Assembly (NCBI GenBank): GCA_029582155.1
Contig: CM055901.1
Location: 18,996,680-19,060,679 of the forward strand
Length of the DNA: 64,000 bases
DNA from: Panopea generosa
Lineage: Eukaryota > Mollusca > Bivalvia > Adapedonta > Hiatellidae
Reading direction: 5' to 3'
A program made the translations under genes and the position numbers. The notes under the pieces are model-generated. The model saw nothing but the letters and a program-made list of their open reading frames with translations. It was not told where the DNA came from and ran no database searches. Below, in pieces: positions 25,101-40,100 of the stretch. The first letter of the stretch is position 1. Every line of letters starts with the position of its first letter.

Positions 25101-28100
25101 GTCCTAATTCTTAACAAGAGTTGTCAGAAGACCAACAAAGCCCGCCACTGGGTGTCTAAGTCCAAAAAGGGCCATAACTGTGCCAAAATGCAATCCAGAG
25201 TTATGGGTCTTATCTCTGTGTGTTCCATTGATGATGGTAAACACACATGCAAAGTTTCATTCATATCCAATGAGTGGTTGCATAGATATCTGAAACTTGT
25301 ACGCAAAAGTTTAACCTGTGTGTCTACAGGCGACAACGACGCCAACAATGCCGAGGTCATGACAATAGCTCTCCTTGGACTTCGTCCCGGCGAGCTAAAA
25401 AATAATTATCATCACTGCTGGACAACCACTATCATCTCATTGTTTGGACTCCCTCAAGAATAAACCAAACTCAATGATATGTAACCAATATTGTGGATCA
25501 AATCTAAATCAAATTTGGAGTCACAGGATTCATTTGATATTGTATTGCAATTTTATCGGATATTTTTTGTTTAGTCTAAACTTGGTACACAGGCCAAGTT
25601 AGGAAATCCCTTTTCATTACACATGGGTCCCGTTATAATGCGGTTGCCGGGATCCATGGAACGAAACTGCAATATACGTGGAAACGCGTTATAAATACCC
25701 CAAGGCGCACTGCACTACATTATTTGGCAATACTTTATCCGGTCAAAGTACCATAAAACACATTGTGTGATAAAAATGACAGACCATTGTTTGTCGGTGT
25801 AAATCAATTAAAAGCAATGCTGTTTATAACAAAAAGAATTTATCATGTCAGTCTGAATTATCAAGGTGTAATTGATGCACAAATACATGGTCACAGTTTG
25901 GAAAATGTAATGAGTTTGCAAACACTTAGCAATTTAGTTGAGATTTTTTTATCAATTCATCAATTATTAAACTGCAAGTTTTTAATAAATCTGGTTGAAA
26001 ATATCAATTTTCAAATTTGGGAGCCATAGAAAAAATGGGTCGCGTTATAATGGGAACCGAGTTTACATTAGTTTAGCATGTGTTAACAGATATTCTTATG
26101 CCAATAAGAGCTCAGCTGGTACATTTAAGCATGATATATTAAAACAGTTTTCTTGCCAATTCTATAATTTTTAAAATAATCCCTGACATACTGCCTTTAA
26201 TCAATAAATCATACCTTATCTACTGATGGCCACTTTGGTTCCAATTCATCAATAAAGAGAGACTTCTTCATCATCCAGCCCAAACCTGGCATTGTCTCTA
26301 TTCTGTATAAGAGGCTCGGATCCTTACAAGAATGGTCGTAGCCCTGGAGTAATTAAACAGAGAATGATCATTTGTTTCAGTGGAATTTCATCTTTATTTT
26401 ATCCAGTTAGCACTGAAGTGTCACAGTCATGAGAATGAGCAAGCCTATTTCAGTGTTCATGAGTAGCAAAAGCCAAGAGTGAGCAAGCCTATTTCAGTGT
26501 TCACAAGTAACAAAAGCCAAGAGTGAGCAAGCCTATTTCAGTGTTAACAAGTAACAAAAGCCAAGAGTGAGCAAGCCTATTTCAGTGTTCACAAGTAGCA
26601 AAAGCCAAGAGTGAGCAAGCCTATTTCAGTGTTCACAAGTAACAAAAGCCAGGAGTGAGCAAACCTATTTCAGTGTTCACAAGTAACAAAAGCCAAGAGT
26701 GAGCAAGCCTATTTCAGTGTTCATGAGTAGCAAAAGCCAAGAGTGAGCTAGCCTAGTTCAGTGTTCATGAGTAGCATAAGCCAAGAGTGAGAAAGCCTAT
26801 TTAAATGTTCACGAGTAATGAAGCCATGAGTGAATGAGGCTATTTCAGTGTGTACAAGTGAAACAAAATTGATGTTTCACTGAAATAACAATTTTTATTT
26901 TTATAACTGAAAACAATGTAAACTGGTCATACCTTATACTGCAAGTCTAAAAAAAATGTTCAACCTTGTAAAGAATAGCATCAATACTAAACAGTAATAA
27001 GGTTATTTATGTGTGCTGAGTAAAAAACAATTGCCGATACGAAATGCAAACAAATGCCAACGCTAAAGGAAGTTGGAGCTTTGCGCTTGTCTTCCCAGAT
27101 TGTTATTATATGGGCATTCGCAGTAATAGGTATATCGCAGTATTAGGTATACAAGGGATATACAAAAAAATACCTTTTATATCTAAAGTTGAATTTATTG
27201 TAAAATAATTTACAGAAAAATCTTCATAATTGATCAAAAACATACATATCTAAAATGATGGAGAAAGACCTCAGAAAGAATCTGAGTAGAAACACCTTTG
27301 TTCCACAAAGTGACCAGCAAACTTTCTCACATAAAGTTTTTGAACTGACCAGGGTTCAAATCAACAACCTTAGCATTGAAAGGTAAGTGACCATTAGACA
27401 AGATTTTGTACCAAGCGGGACTCGAACCTACTTCTTGATGGCACCTTATACCACTTGTCAACAGAGGACCCCCAGTTAATTAACTAATATTTAAGCTGCT
27501 ACAATAGAAAATGATTATACAAATTTGGATTGAATGAAATAAGTTTGCCAAAAGTAGTTCCAATATAGCAATAATCTTGACAAAAGTAAATGTAGCTGCA
27601 TAGTGCAAAGAACCATTGGAGAGATCGGCAAACTACTTTATCTCTTGTTTTAACATGAATGCTCAATAATCAAATATTATTATTACCTGGTCGTTCCATG
27701 CAGAGATACAGTACACAGTTTTGTCTTCTAACAGAGGCAAAGTCTGGTGGAAATAACTGAAATACAACAGCGAGTCAATAAGAACAGACAAAGGACAAGG
27801 TGACAACTATATATTCATCTAAACAGGTTGTACATGTATATGGTACCCAGTTTTATATTTGGGTAAGACCTCAAATACATGTACATGAAGCTGTAAGTGT
27901 CAAAGTTGTGGTCTCTTTTAAAAAACCTTAATACTTTTGAGTAGAACTACCCATAACACAACACTAGACCAAAGTTTAACAGTTTCTGAACTCAATGCTT
28001 CAACTTAACATTGATTTGTTGATGCTGTAGCCTTCAGAAAAGTAACACTTAGTCTCTTTTTTTCTTCAAAAAGGTGTGACAAAAACCCTAACTTTATTAT

Positions 28101-31100
28101 TCATAAAGGGTAATGGTTTTGAGTAATACTACCTATAACATAACTATGGACCACATTTTGAGAGAAACAGAGGTACAGGCAAAACCTGAACATTGTGTGG
28201 GATATTAGTTAGAAGTTATTAATCTGAAGAAGTCATGATCATCTGGAAAAATGCTGCACAGTTTTGAGTAGAACTACCCATTGCACAACTGTAGAACAAA
28301 TTTGGTGGCTTTAGGTAAAACACCCTGACATATATAACTCAATGCAAAAACATTGAATTGTTGACGTCAACACTGAAAAAGTAACACCTATGTATTCCAA
28401 ATTGGCGAAAATTCAATATAGCTTACTTGAAGAAATCTGGGGAAACTTCTAAATCCTCCTCTATCAAGATGATATATTCAGATGTCTGAAAACAGAATGA
28501 ATACACAAACAAATGATATGCCGATATAATTCATATAAAGTAACAAATCAACATATTATAAAACATAACTTATTGCTTAACTCTACTGAGATTTGTCATT
28601 TACATCGTTTCACTTTATAGTTTAGAGCTTATATTACTCTGAAGTTTGCTTCTTGGGAAGAACAAGTATTGAGTGTTGTTCTTTTAGAGACCTCTGGTAT
28701 GAGTAGTCACTACTCTATCCACTGCACAACTTCAGTGAAGCATCCTCAGTCTGGGAGATCTTTATCTTTATTATTATTATTTTTTAAATGGAGGTTAATG
28801 CCATTTATTACACATTTCAGGCTATATATGGCATATCCAGTTTTACTGGTGGAGGAAGACCTCAGATTGAGTCAGACTAAGTAGAACCACCGTCCTTTCG
28901 CAAGTAACTAGAAACTTTCTCACATAAAGTTTTTGGAGTGAGTGGGACTGACCTTAGCAGTGAGAGGTAAGTTATCTTGAAGACGCTTTAGACCACTCAG
29001 CCGAGGAATACCCTCTTTATCTTTTATTGCTTTATAAACATATATAACACTATATATTATGCATACAAATCAAATACAATTATGGGCAAAATGGTCTGGC
29101 CACAAGTATTATCCTTATAATGCTGTGAAACTCCATGATACTTACAGGAAAAAGTTCAAAGGTTGCTTTGATACTGGCTTTGTAGTGCTGTGATATTTTG
29201 GCATTCTTGACACCATTTGGGGTGTGCTGGATGGCTCGTAAATTCAGTAGTCTTGCAACATCCATCGGCTCCTAGGTCATATATAATTAACTATGTGAAT
29301 AATTGTACCAATAATGCATTTGAAACAATTGCTTAAATCGAGAGTGTGTTATTGAACTGGTACAGTTCACATCAGGACAATTTAGTGAACTAGATATGTG
29401 TTGGTCCACACAAATGCCCCCCGATGTTGATCATAAACCAGTTTTTTTACATAACTCCTGTAAAATTTGACCAACATTTACAAATATCGACCATGACCGG
29501 AATTTTATAATCATACTGATACACAAGAAATATTAACATCTTCAAATGGCGGGGGACACAAGAATTGTATGAATTATTATTTGTTTCCCTTCAACAACTA
29601 CTGAAATACTGATTTTAACACAGGTTTCTTAGTCTAACAATATGCATAACTCTGTTTAAAATCAAGAGAGTTATGGAACCTGTTCAGTTTACATCAGGAC
29701 ATCTCGGTAAACAACTGGGTGAAGATCTATTCCAATATACTGTTAGTGAGACATTGGCTTCAAGTCCCACAAAGTTTGAAATCAAGACAGAGTTATGGAA
29801 CCTATGGAGTTTACATCGGGAAGACTTAGTAATACCAATTATTTATATGAAGTTTCCCTGCAACAGTTACTAAGAAACTGGCTTTATGCAAGTTTCTTAG
29901 TCCAACAAAAGATGTGACTATGTTTGAAATCAAAGAAGATCTTAGTTAACAAATGTGTGAAGTTTTATTCTATTTCTATAAACATTTACTGTCAGAGAAT
30001 GATAATGAAAATTCAACAAAAGACATGAATCAAGTAAGAGTTATGGAACACATGTAATTCCCACTGGGATATTTCAGCAAACAACTGAGTGAAGATTTAC
30101 TCCAATTTCCATAAACAGTCAATTTTAAAGAATTTATCCCACAAGATGCTATGACTGTAACAGAAATGAAACTGAGACAAACAAACCTTCATTTATATAC
30201 AAATACCAAGGTTTTCTAATTCTTTCATGCTTAAGTGTGACCTTGACCTTTGAACTTCCAACCTTGTTGATTGCCATCTGCAAATTTTCTTGTTGTGTTA
30301 AACATTTACATATAGTTACATTAAAAGTCTTTCATGCATATTATAGTGAGGACATGTAACAGGATGGACAGACAGTTGAAAATGACAGATAAATTCAACG
30401 GAAAAATTCCATTACTACTGGTATATACTCCATACATTGTACAGTGGTAAAAACGAAATACAAACAGCTTTTTTAAGTATTACAATCACAACAAAAAATA
30501 CTTACATCAAAAAAGCCATCTATGAACACAGTAATTTTGTCGACAGGAACACCGGGGGTCTGCAATAGCTTTGTCAGCATTCTGTAGCAAACATATATCG
30601 AACACTTAAGTATAAAATTCTGTAAGCATTCTGTTAGTGATCATATATAAAACATAATGTATTAAAATCTATAAGTATTCTTTAAGTAATCACATATCAA
30701 ACACTAAATATAAACTTGCATACACTTTTAAGAACTGTTTCTTGACCCAGATGTGTAAGTTATATTTTTTTAATGGGGTTAATGCGATTTTCAACACATT
30801 TCAGGTTGTATATCACATATCCAGTTTAACTGGTGAAGGAAGACTTCAGAATGAATCTGAGTAGGACTACTATTCTTCCGTAAGTAACTGGCAAGTAACT
30901 GGTAAACTTTCTCATATAAAGTTTTTGGAGCAAGTAAAACATGAATTTATGACCTTTGCCGTGAGAGGTAAGTGATCTTGAGGAGAAGCATTAGACCACT
31001 CACCACATGAGACCCTGTTTAAGTTACAAGAATTTTAATTAATTAATTGATGGACTAGAATGTTACAATTACTTATATATTGTCCCATTAGTGCAATAAG

Positions 31101-34100
31101 GTGTCAAGTGTATATGAAATAAGAAGGCACTTGGTACCTTTCTGCACTAGTTATATGAATTATATTCTCCATGTATTGGCCTGTTCGCATGACCATGGTC
31201 ATGAAGTGCTGGTCAGTGTTCAAACTGGTTGTTTGTTTGAATGTTTAGTATCATTTTCATGCCATCAAGGGCTAACAGACAATCAGTTAACCTAACCATT
31301 CTTTCCTGGAATACAGGAAGATTGGTTACTCAAGTACACCCATTTCCGCAAGTAACTGATAACTTTTCCACTTGAATCAGTGGTGAAAGATGAATGACAA
31401 TGAGATGCAATGTATATATCAATAAACAATCGTCATTGAAACGGTGGCCAGATGGAGGTTCAAACTAACGACCCCTCAATTGATAGTCAGACATGCTACC
31501 AACTAAGATAATCAGACCCGGAAGTCAGTATGGAGCGGACAGTATTTTATAAATGCTAATGCCCTGCTAATGAATGGACATTTAACATAAATCAGACATT
31601 TTAGATACTGTCACATTTCACCTATAGAACCTTAATTAACAAAGTTGTTGGTGAAGTTACTTGGGTAAGTGTATGTTTACATGTAATAGCTAACAGATTA
31701 AATATAAAATGTTACTGAAAGCTGCCAAGATAACGATAAATGTTGATAAATATTGAAAATTCCCTCTCGAGAAGACAATGTACTGGTGTCAGATCATAAA
31801 ATTACTGTAACAGATTGTTAAAACAAATTCCTTAAAATACCTGAATAAATACTGGGGTCTGTTACTGGCAATCACAGATACGGGAATATCCACAGTCTCT
31901 CCACCTTCAAGCTGTAACCAAATTGTAAAGAAATGTAAAGTAAATTCAGACAAGTATGCTACAATCTAAATTTAATACAATTTTCAATTTTTAATTATTA
32001 TCCTTTTAAGGTAATGTTATATACTGGTAAATAGAGAATTTTACATGAGTGCTTATTTATTACGCAATTTATTGAACAAGTGTATTACACTCCTGCACTG
32101 TAAATTATGTGATAAATGAATACACAAACTTGGTTAAGACAAGCTTCTGCTCCATTCCTAGCAGAAGGCTTCTCTACATTTTGTGTAAGAAGGTAATTTT
32201 GTATACAGACTCAAAATACAGTTTAACCTGTCTTAAGCAGCCACTCAATGGAAAGAGCAACAATCACCCCTTTAAGGCAAGGAGACTGCACAATACAGGT
32301 TGTTTAAAACTAAAATGATAAAAATAGAAAATGTGGCTTTTAAGACAAGTGGTTGCTTAATACAGGTGATCAATAACAGTGGTTTACATGAAGTTATACA
32401 TACTAAGAATGTGATCATAACAGATCAGACTAGCTAATAATGTAAAAATAAGACACCACTGGAAACAAATTTATTGCATCTTGTTCAACTTACGGTGAGT
32501 TTAGGGGAGTCAATCTGTAATGGCTGGTCACAGTTACAAATATTGCCATAACCCTCGTATTTATTACAGAATACTCGCCGTCTCTTGTTGGTTTCAGTAT
32601 ACAGCCATTTTTCACATTCTGCATCTGGTAAATGATTGTTTAAAATGTTACAAAATAAAATAAAACATTTTCAACAACACTTTTAAGTCATATAATGTTT
32701 AATCCAGGAATGTTAAGGAAAAAACATGACTTTGTATTCACTCTAACATGTCTGATCTAATATCACTCAGTGTTTAAATGTCACGTTGTCATGGATACCA
32801 GTATGTATGGTTTATCTGAAGAAGATACAAAATTTCTGATCCATCAGCATCAAAGCATGGATTACTTAAGACTTCTTTTCATATTGAATAATGTTTTACG
32901 CCATTTTCAACACATGACAAGTCATATATGGCAAACCGGTATCAAGTTTTACTGGTAGAGGAAGACCTCAGAATGATCCAACTAGAACCACTGTCCTTCC
33001 ACGTAATTTGGAAACTTTCGTTTTCAGACCAAGCTAGGCTAGAACCCACGACTCCAGTGGTGCCAGGTAAGTATTCATTTGATAGAATTGTCTAATACCA
33101 CACAACCATGGAGGACCACTCATTTTTTATTGGTACGTGTTCCAATGGTTTCAATTTTGCAACCAAGTTCAAATTCTAGTTTAAAGTACACTTTACAAGT
33201 AGAATTGAAATTAACAACAATGAAAGGTTGACGAATGGAAGTGGTTATATGATCAGAGTAAACAGACATATGTGATATTATATAGCCTTAAATTTACATG
33301 CATTTAAAATAATATTTTAACATATAACTTATGAAGAAGGAGCATAATAAACTCATGACAATTTTGATATTAACCCAGTGTAATATCACTTCTGATTCAT
33401 CACTCAGTGTTTTCCGTTTAACTATTACCTCGCAATATACAAATGACGTTGATTGGTCATGATAAAATGACATTATTTTGAGACATCTATTAGATATATA
33501 CACTGTGGTACTGTTATAACACGGTCCGATATACATGTAATGCAAATTCCGTTATAATGCAGTTTTTGCTTGGCTCCCATTTTTTCGGTGGAGGGGAAAT
33601 GTCATGGTATAAAACTCGAAAATCTGCGCGAATGATCAAATGACAACCAAACAATATATTGTCGCCATGTTTTGATTTGATCATCGCTCATCTTCTACTC
33701 ACCAATAAACCTTGATTAGAACAAACTGTTATGATGGTTTAAAGGATAGTTTAATTGATTGATTCATGCCAGCATTGAGTATTAACAGTTTGTAATAATC
33801 CGAATGATTCAATAAATACTGACACGCGCAAAACACATAAGCCATGTGCAAATTTTGTTATTATCGCACGATGACTTGATCAAGCAACAAAGCGGTTGAC
33901 AGGTATAAATTTTTTCATATCATAAACACAAACTTATTTTTATTATTTTATTGTTGTAAATACTCTTGATATAGTTTTTAACACTTATAGCTTTTAGTTA
34001 AAACTGAAGCGCAATTTTTTATATAGACACCATTTTTTTTTACTTCCAGGTTACATGGAAATGGCTGTCAATTTTAGTTTTATCAAAACACGAAAACATT

Positions 34101-37100
34101 TTTCTTTTCTTTTTTTTTTATTACTTATATACATATCTAAGTGTATCTGTTAATACCAATTACACGTTGTATCACATTACAATGCAAACAATACCATTCA
34201 CTTTGAGTCAGACAGTACGATTTTTTCAAGATAATTATCTCTATAACATGGTTCACGTATAACGCGTTTTCATTTTGTGGACCCCAAGATCTGCGTTATA
34301 ACGGGACCCAAGTGTACTTTTTTCCTATGTTATGTGATATACAGAATCTTACATTCATGCTCATTTATTATTTAATTAATTAAACTTGTTGGCTAAAATG
34401 GTATAATGTTCAGCACAGTCTCGAATAATATATGTCACAGTGTGTACGTAAACTACTAAGAGAGGAATTTATGTAATTTGGTTCAGTTCGATTAGCTCAG
34501 TCAGTAGAGCATTTGCCCTGTAAGCGAAGGGTTCTGGATTTGAGTCCTGGACTGGCTGCATATTTTTCTTGTCCTGTGTACAGTGGCGCCCAACGTGGGG
34601 CTGTGACATATATATATATATTACAAGAAACATTCTGGTCTCTATAGAAATTCTGGAATGAATTCCAAATTTGTGAAAGAATATGTCAGTGTGTACGTAA
34701 ACTACTAGGAGAGGAACTTATGTAAGCAGTTTGGTTAGCTCAGTCTGTAAAGCATTCACCCTGTAAGCAAAGGGTCCAGGGTTTGAGTCCTTGACTGGCA
34801 GCATATTTTTATGCCAACTCATTTAATAAATTAAATTATTAATAAGCACTCGTGTAAGATCCTCTATTTCTTTCTACAGCATATGTACCTTTGAGAGGAG
34901 CAAGAGGAACGTTGACTCTAAGTGTCACCTGGTCGCCCCAGCTGCCTAGGTCAGGTGACTTACTCAATGATTCTCCTACACGACCACCTGTAAAGAAAAG
35001 TCACATTTATATTAGAACAGCTTTCTACATGAACACAATGTTAAATATTGTGCTAGCAGTTCTTTTGTTACTGGTGGTTTGTTGCGGGTTGTCTCGGCCT
35101 AGGACAAAGCTAACGCTCACCAACAGTTACAATGACTATTAGATTGATATGTTTGATGTAAACTAATACCAATGTATTAAATCTCATAGTAACCTTGATT
35201 AGAAAAAAAATGTTTTGCATACAATTCTTATGCACTGCAAGCAATTTTCTGTTTTTAACATCTTATTGAAGTCAACAAATTATTCAAGTTTAGTTTAACT
35301 TATTTACTTTACTTGTGAAACAAGTTCTTACAACTTAGCCCAATCATGCTTGGAGTCTTCCCTCCGATCATGGGTTCGGTGCTCTACCACTGGACCACGC
35401 GCTCCACGTGATGTAGAGGTAAAGTGATAGTTGATTGAATATTGAATTGACTGAATATTTAGCATCATTTTTATGCCTTCAAGGGCTAACAGACGATCAG
35501 TTAATCTAACCACTGTTTCCTGGGATTAACCAGTACTCGAGCACACCCCATCTTCGCAAGTAACTGATAACTTTCCCACCTGAATCAGTGGTGAGAGACG
35601 AATGATAATGAGACACAATGTCGTATATCAATCATCACGGAGACTGTTGCCGGGCGGGGGATTCAAACTCACGACCCCTGGATTGATAGTCAGACGTGTA
35701 ACCGATTGAGCTAATCGGGCCCGGCTTGTGATAGTTGATAATGTATGATCTAATTTATAGTTCTGGTGAATTTTGTAGCATTTTTGATGGAGATGTCTTA
35801 AAATTATTTATTCACTGATTCTTTTAAATTCTTTCGAAAGAATTGTTGGCTTCATAGTTATTTTAAATACATAATATACAGCACACAGGCATGCTAGATC
35901 GGGGCTTGTAGTTTTGCAAAGTATTTAGAGAAGTTACAATACAATTTACGGATTAGTTGTTTCTTTATATTTATATAATTAAAAAACAAACAGTTATAGT
36001 TTGTTTCAATGGAATAAAAAACAACAGCACAACATGCATGGGTTTGCTATTTTTTTTAATTTAATTACTGGTACTGTACCTACCTAATTGCGGTATGATT
36101 AATTTAATATAGTTTTTTATGTTTTCGTATGTATTGCGACAAAACTATATCATATTTACCCTATCTTTTGGGACAGTAAAAAATAATCTTTATTTAAAAA
36201 TATGATACTGTATACAGTGCATAGACATACCGTATTTAACCCATGTTTTGGGACGAAATTACCACATTTACCCTATGTATTGAGACAGTAAAACAAATAA
36301 TTATTTTTTAAAATAATATGTATTGGGACAGCAAAATTTTGATTATTTGTTGCTGTCCCAATTCATAGGGTAAATACAGTAATTTATTTTAGCTTGATTG
36401 TGAAGTAAGCTTTTGTAAACCACTTCCGATTCCACTTCTAGTTAGAACCAGTACTGAGTGTTGTTTTTGAGAGGCATTGGGTCGAGCTTAAGACCAAATC
36501 AGCAACCTCTGGTGTGAGTGGCCAACACTCTATATCCACTACCCTTGAAGACTTTGAGCAAATGATGTATAATAATATTTTTAGACAGTTTATTTTGATG
36601 TTGAGCATGGCATGCATCACATGATAACTTACGTCCATTTACTGTGACAAACACCCACATGTCTCTCCAGTGTAACAGTGTGGCTGACACACTGCCCAAG
36701 TCTGTGAGTACTTTACGTGCTTCGTCCTTCATCTGGAATGATCCTTCATCCTAAAATATAAAAGTAGCATGATATAGCATTTATCTCAGTCATACCTACA
36801 AGTGAGAACAAGTCTGACAAAAAGTTGTGTCGACACTCTGGCCCTTCTCCTTTTGCAACCATGGGTGAAACCTCAATCTTGGCACTGCTAGAGGGCACCA
36901 TGGTTGTATAAATGAAACAGATGAGTATTTCTAATTTACATGTACTGCAATATCCTCACACATTAATATCTAAACAAGCGTTCCAAATGGGCTTAAACTG
37001 ATCACCTGAAATATGGGATAAGTCGAAAGTATCAGTTTCGATGATGACTATGCAACCAATCTAAAAGAAATCTAAAAAGATCAATATGACCTTCTTGGGC

Positions 37101-40100
37101 AGCACCAGTTTCTATGCCCTGGGTCATAATTTGTGTAATTTTGGTACATGCAAAATATTTGTGTGTGGGTGTGTGGGGCTGGGGAAGGGGAGAGGTTGAC
37201 AATATTACCTTTATAGTAATGGTGATGATTCTCCCCTTGAAGACTCTCCCCAGGAACTGGTGTGTATATCTGTGGTGTGTGTTTTGGGAGGAGGGGGGGC
37301 ATTATTACCTTTATTGTAATGGTGATGATTCTCCCTTGAAGACTCTCCCAAGGAACTGGTGTGTATGTGTGTGGTGTGTGTGTTTAGAGGGGGAGGGGGG
37401 CAATATTACCTTTATAGTAATGGTGATGATTGTCCCCTTGAAGATTCTCCCAAGGAACTGGTGTGTGTATGTATGGTGTGTGGTGTGTGTGTGTGGGTGT
37501 GGGGGGGGCTATATTACCTTTATAGTAATGGTGATGATTCTCCCCTTGAAGACTCTCCCCTAGAACTGGTGTGTGTATGTATGGTGTGGGGCGTGTGTGT
37601 GTGTGTGTGGGAGGAGGGCAATATTACCTTTATAGAAAGGTAATGATTCTCCCCTTGAAGACTCTCCCCAGGAACTGGTGTGTGTATGTGTGGTGTGGTG
37701 TATGTATGTGTGGTGTGTGTATGTGTGGTGTGTGTATGTGTGTGGGGGCATTATTATCTTTATATTAATGGTGATGATTCTCCCCTTGGAGACTCTCCCC
37801 AGGATCTGGTGTATGTATGTGTGGTGTATGTATGTGTGGTGTGTGTATGTGTCGGGAGGGGTATGTCAATATTACCTTTATAGTAAAGATGATTATTCTC
37901 CCCTTGGAGACTCTCCCCAGGAACTGAACCATTGCATCATCCTCATGACCCTGGTAGGTATCAAACACCCGAAGTGCCATCACAACACCCTGAATATGAT
38001 AGAAAATGTAAAAATCTTTAGAAGCTTCGTAAACAGACTTAAAACAAGAGATTTTTTTAACTGTCAACGGGTCAGGTTAACTCAGTCAATAGCCCTTCTT
38101 CATTATCAATCTAGGGGTTATGGGTTTAAATCCCTATCTGCAAGAGTTTTCATGAAAGTTGATATACGACATTGCTATCGTCCCTCACTGCTGATTGAGA
38201 AAGTTATCAGTTACTTGCAGAGATGGATATAGAGCATAGAGATCAGTACTTCCAATTTCAGAAATAAAAGCGATGTCATTCATATAAACTTTTTTTTTTA
38301 TATACATATTGTATGAATAACATTGCTTTTATATCTGAAATTGGAAGTACTGATCTCTATGCTGATGATACCACAGTATGCGAAACATCAAGAGATTTTT
38401 TAGAAATCCAAATTCAACTCCAGGACAGATTAAATTCATTAAGTAGATGGTGTACAAATAATAACATGTCATTATCTCTGGAAAAACAACAAAACAAATG
38501 TATGGTTATTACTACAAAATACAAATTAAGATGTAAACAGGAACTTTAACAATTGACAATGAGTTAAAAGAAAATGTTTCTTTTCAGAAATATTACTAGG
38601 TGTTTATATAGATAATACCCTATCATGGGAAACTCAGCTTACTAATATAATAAAAAAATTTATGTTCTAAATTAAACTAAAAACTAGAAATGTGTCCATG
38701 GGACACAGATGCCCCTGCTTTGTAACTACATTGTACAATACAATGTCTACATTTAATATTTGGTGTATTGTTTGGGAGAAAAGGCATATTCAAAATACAA
38801 TATATAAAACTCAGAAAAAAGCAGTAAGAATAATACTAAAATTAATAAATCAATAAAAACAAATTCTCAAGAAAAGTTCAATGAATTACAATGGCTTCCA
38901 TTTTCCAAAAGATGTTATCACACTACTGTGTTACTGTGTTAGTATTTTAAGCTATTAATAATAAAGCTCCACCCTGTATATATCAAACCTTTTGCCATTT
39001 TAAAATAATGCTTCATGGCGATAAAAAAAGTTTTTGTTTACACCAAATATTTAAAAAATAACTTGAGTTATAATAGTTCACTAATATGAAATGCTATATT
39101 AGTATCTAAAAGGCATCTTTCAAATATTCACTCATTTAAATGTCCTCTTTCAATCTCTGAGCCTTTATTTAAAGAACTTAACTGGATGCCAGTAAAGATA
39201 AGGATTAAATATCATAAACTATTACTTGTCTATAAATGCTTAAATTCCCGGGCACCTAAATATTTGTCAAATAGACTTGTATACGTGGGAGATAATAACC
39301 CATACAGTATAAGGAATGTTGTAAATGGAAATTTACATGTTAAAAAATCAAAGACAGAGCTTTACAAATGTTCATTTCATTATTCAGGGTCACTTTTATG
39401 AAACAATCTGCCTATCCAAATTCGATCGTCACCAAGTCTATACAGCTTTAAAAATAATCTAGATAAAATTATCTTCTGCAACTTAATTGTTAGTTGGAAA
39501 TAGACTGTTTGATTGTAAGTATTCAATAGAAATGTTTTTGTCATTGCATTGGTAAACATTATGTGAATGCTTGTTTTATGTTTTAATGTTTAATTACATT
39601 GTTGAACTTCATGTTCATTGTATGACTGTTGAAGGCCACAGGGAAGATTAGTGTAACTAACTGTGTTACCCTCATTAAACAAGAAAATATCGGTGGAACC
39701 GATGGATGCTCCACCAAGTGGGTGTTTGACTCTGTACCATATGGTAATGATATTGAATGGGGGAAGCAACTGTGAGAGTCTAAAGAGAAGTCAATACGTC
39801 ATTTTTTATTTCATGTTATAATATATTGTTCACCATACTAATAGGTCATTTTGATGCATCCTAGCAAGTTTCATAAAATTCCAACATCAGTGTGTAGAGA
39901 AATAGCCCAGACAAGAATTTGGTCACAGACAGAATCAAAGGGCCATAACTCTGTGAAAAATCATCGAACTGGAACCCAAAGACAATATGCCCATCTGCAC
40001 CTGGTAATGATGCATCCTAGCAAGTTTCCTAAAATTCCAACCTGAGGTTGTAGAGAAATAGCACAGAGGAATTTGGTCACAGGCTCAATTAAAGGGCCAT

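Noticed and set aside
26437..26855. Regular repeat array considered as a CRISPR
   Set aside because: Units are contiguous with no unique spacers, in an animal intron.
34497..34560. Possible tRNA gene (box A and box B intact)
   Set aside because: Anticodon stem is mismatched and the same sequence recurs at 34730 inside a larger direct repeat; better explained as part of a mobile element.
37114..38232. Long overlapping + strand open frames (149 and 184 codons) rich in C, V and W
   Set aside because: They are translations of the GT-rich tandem array in the POMGNT1 intron; composition and frame shifts between units show no coding selection.
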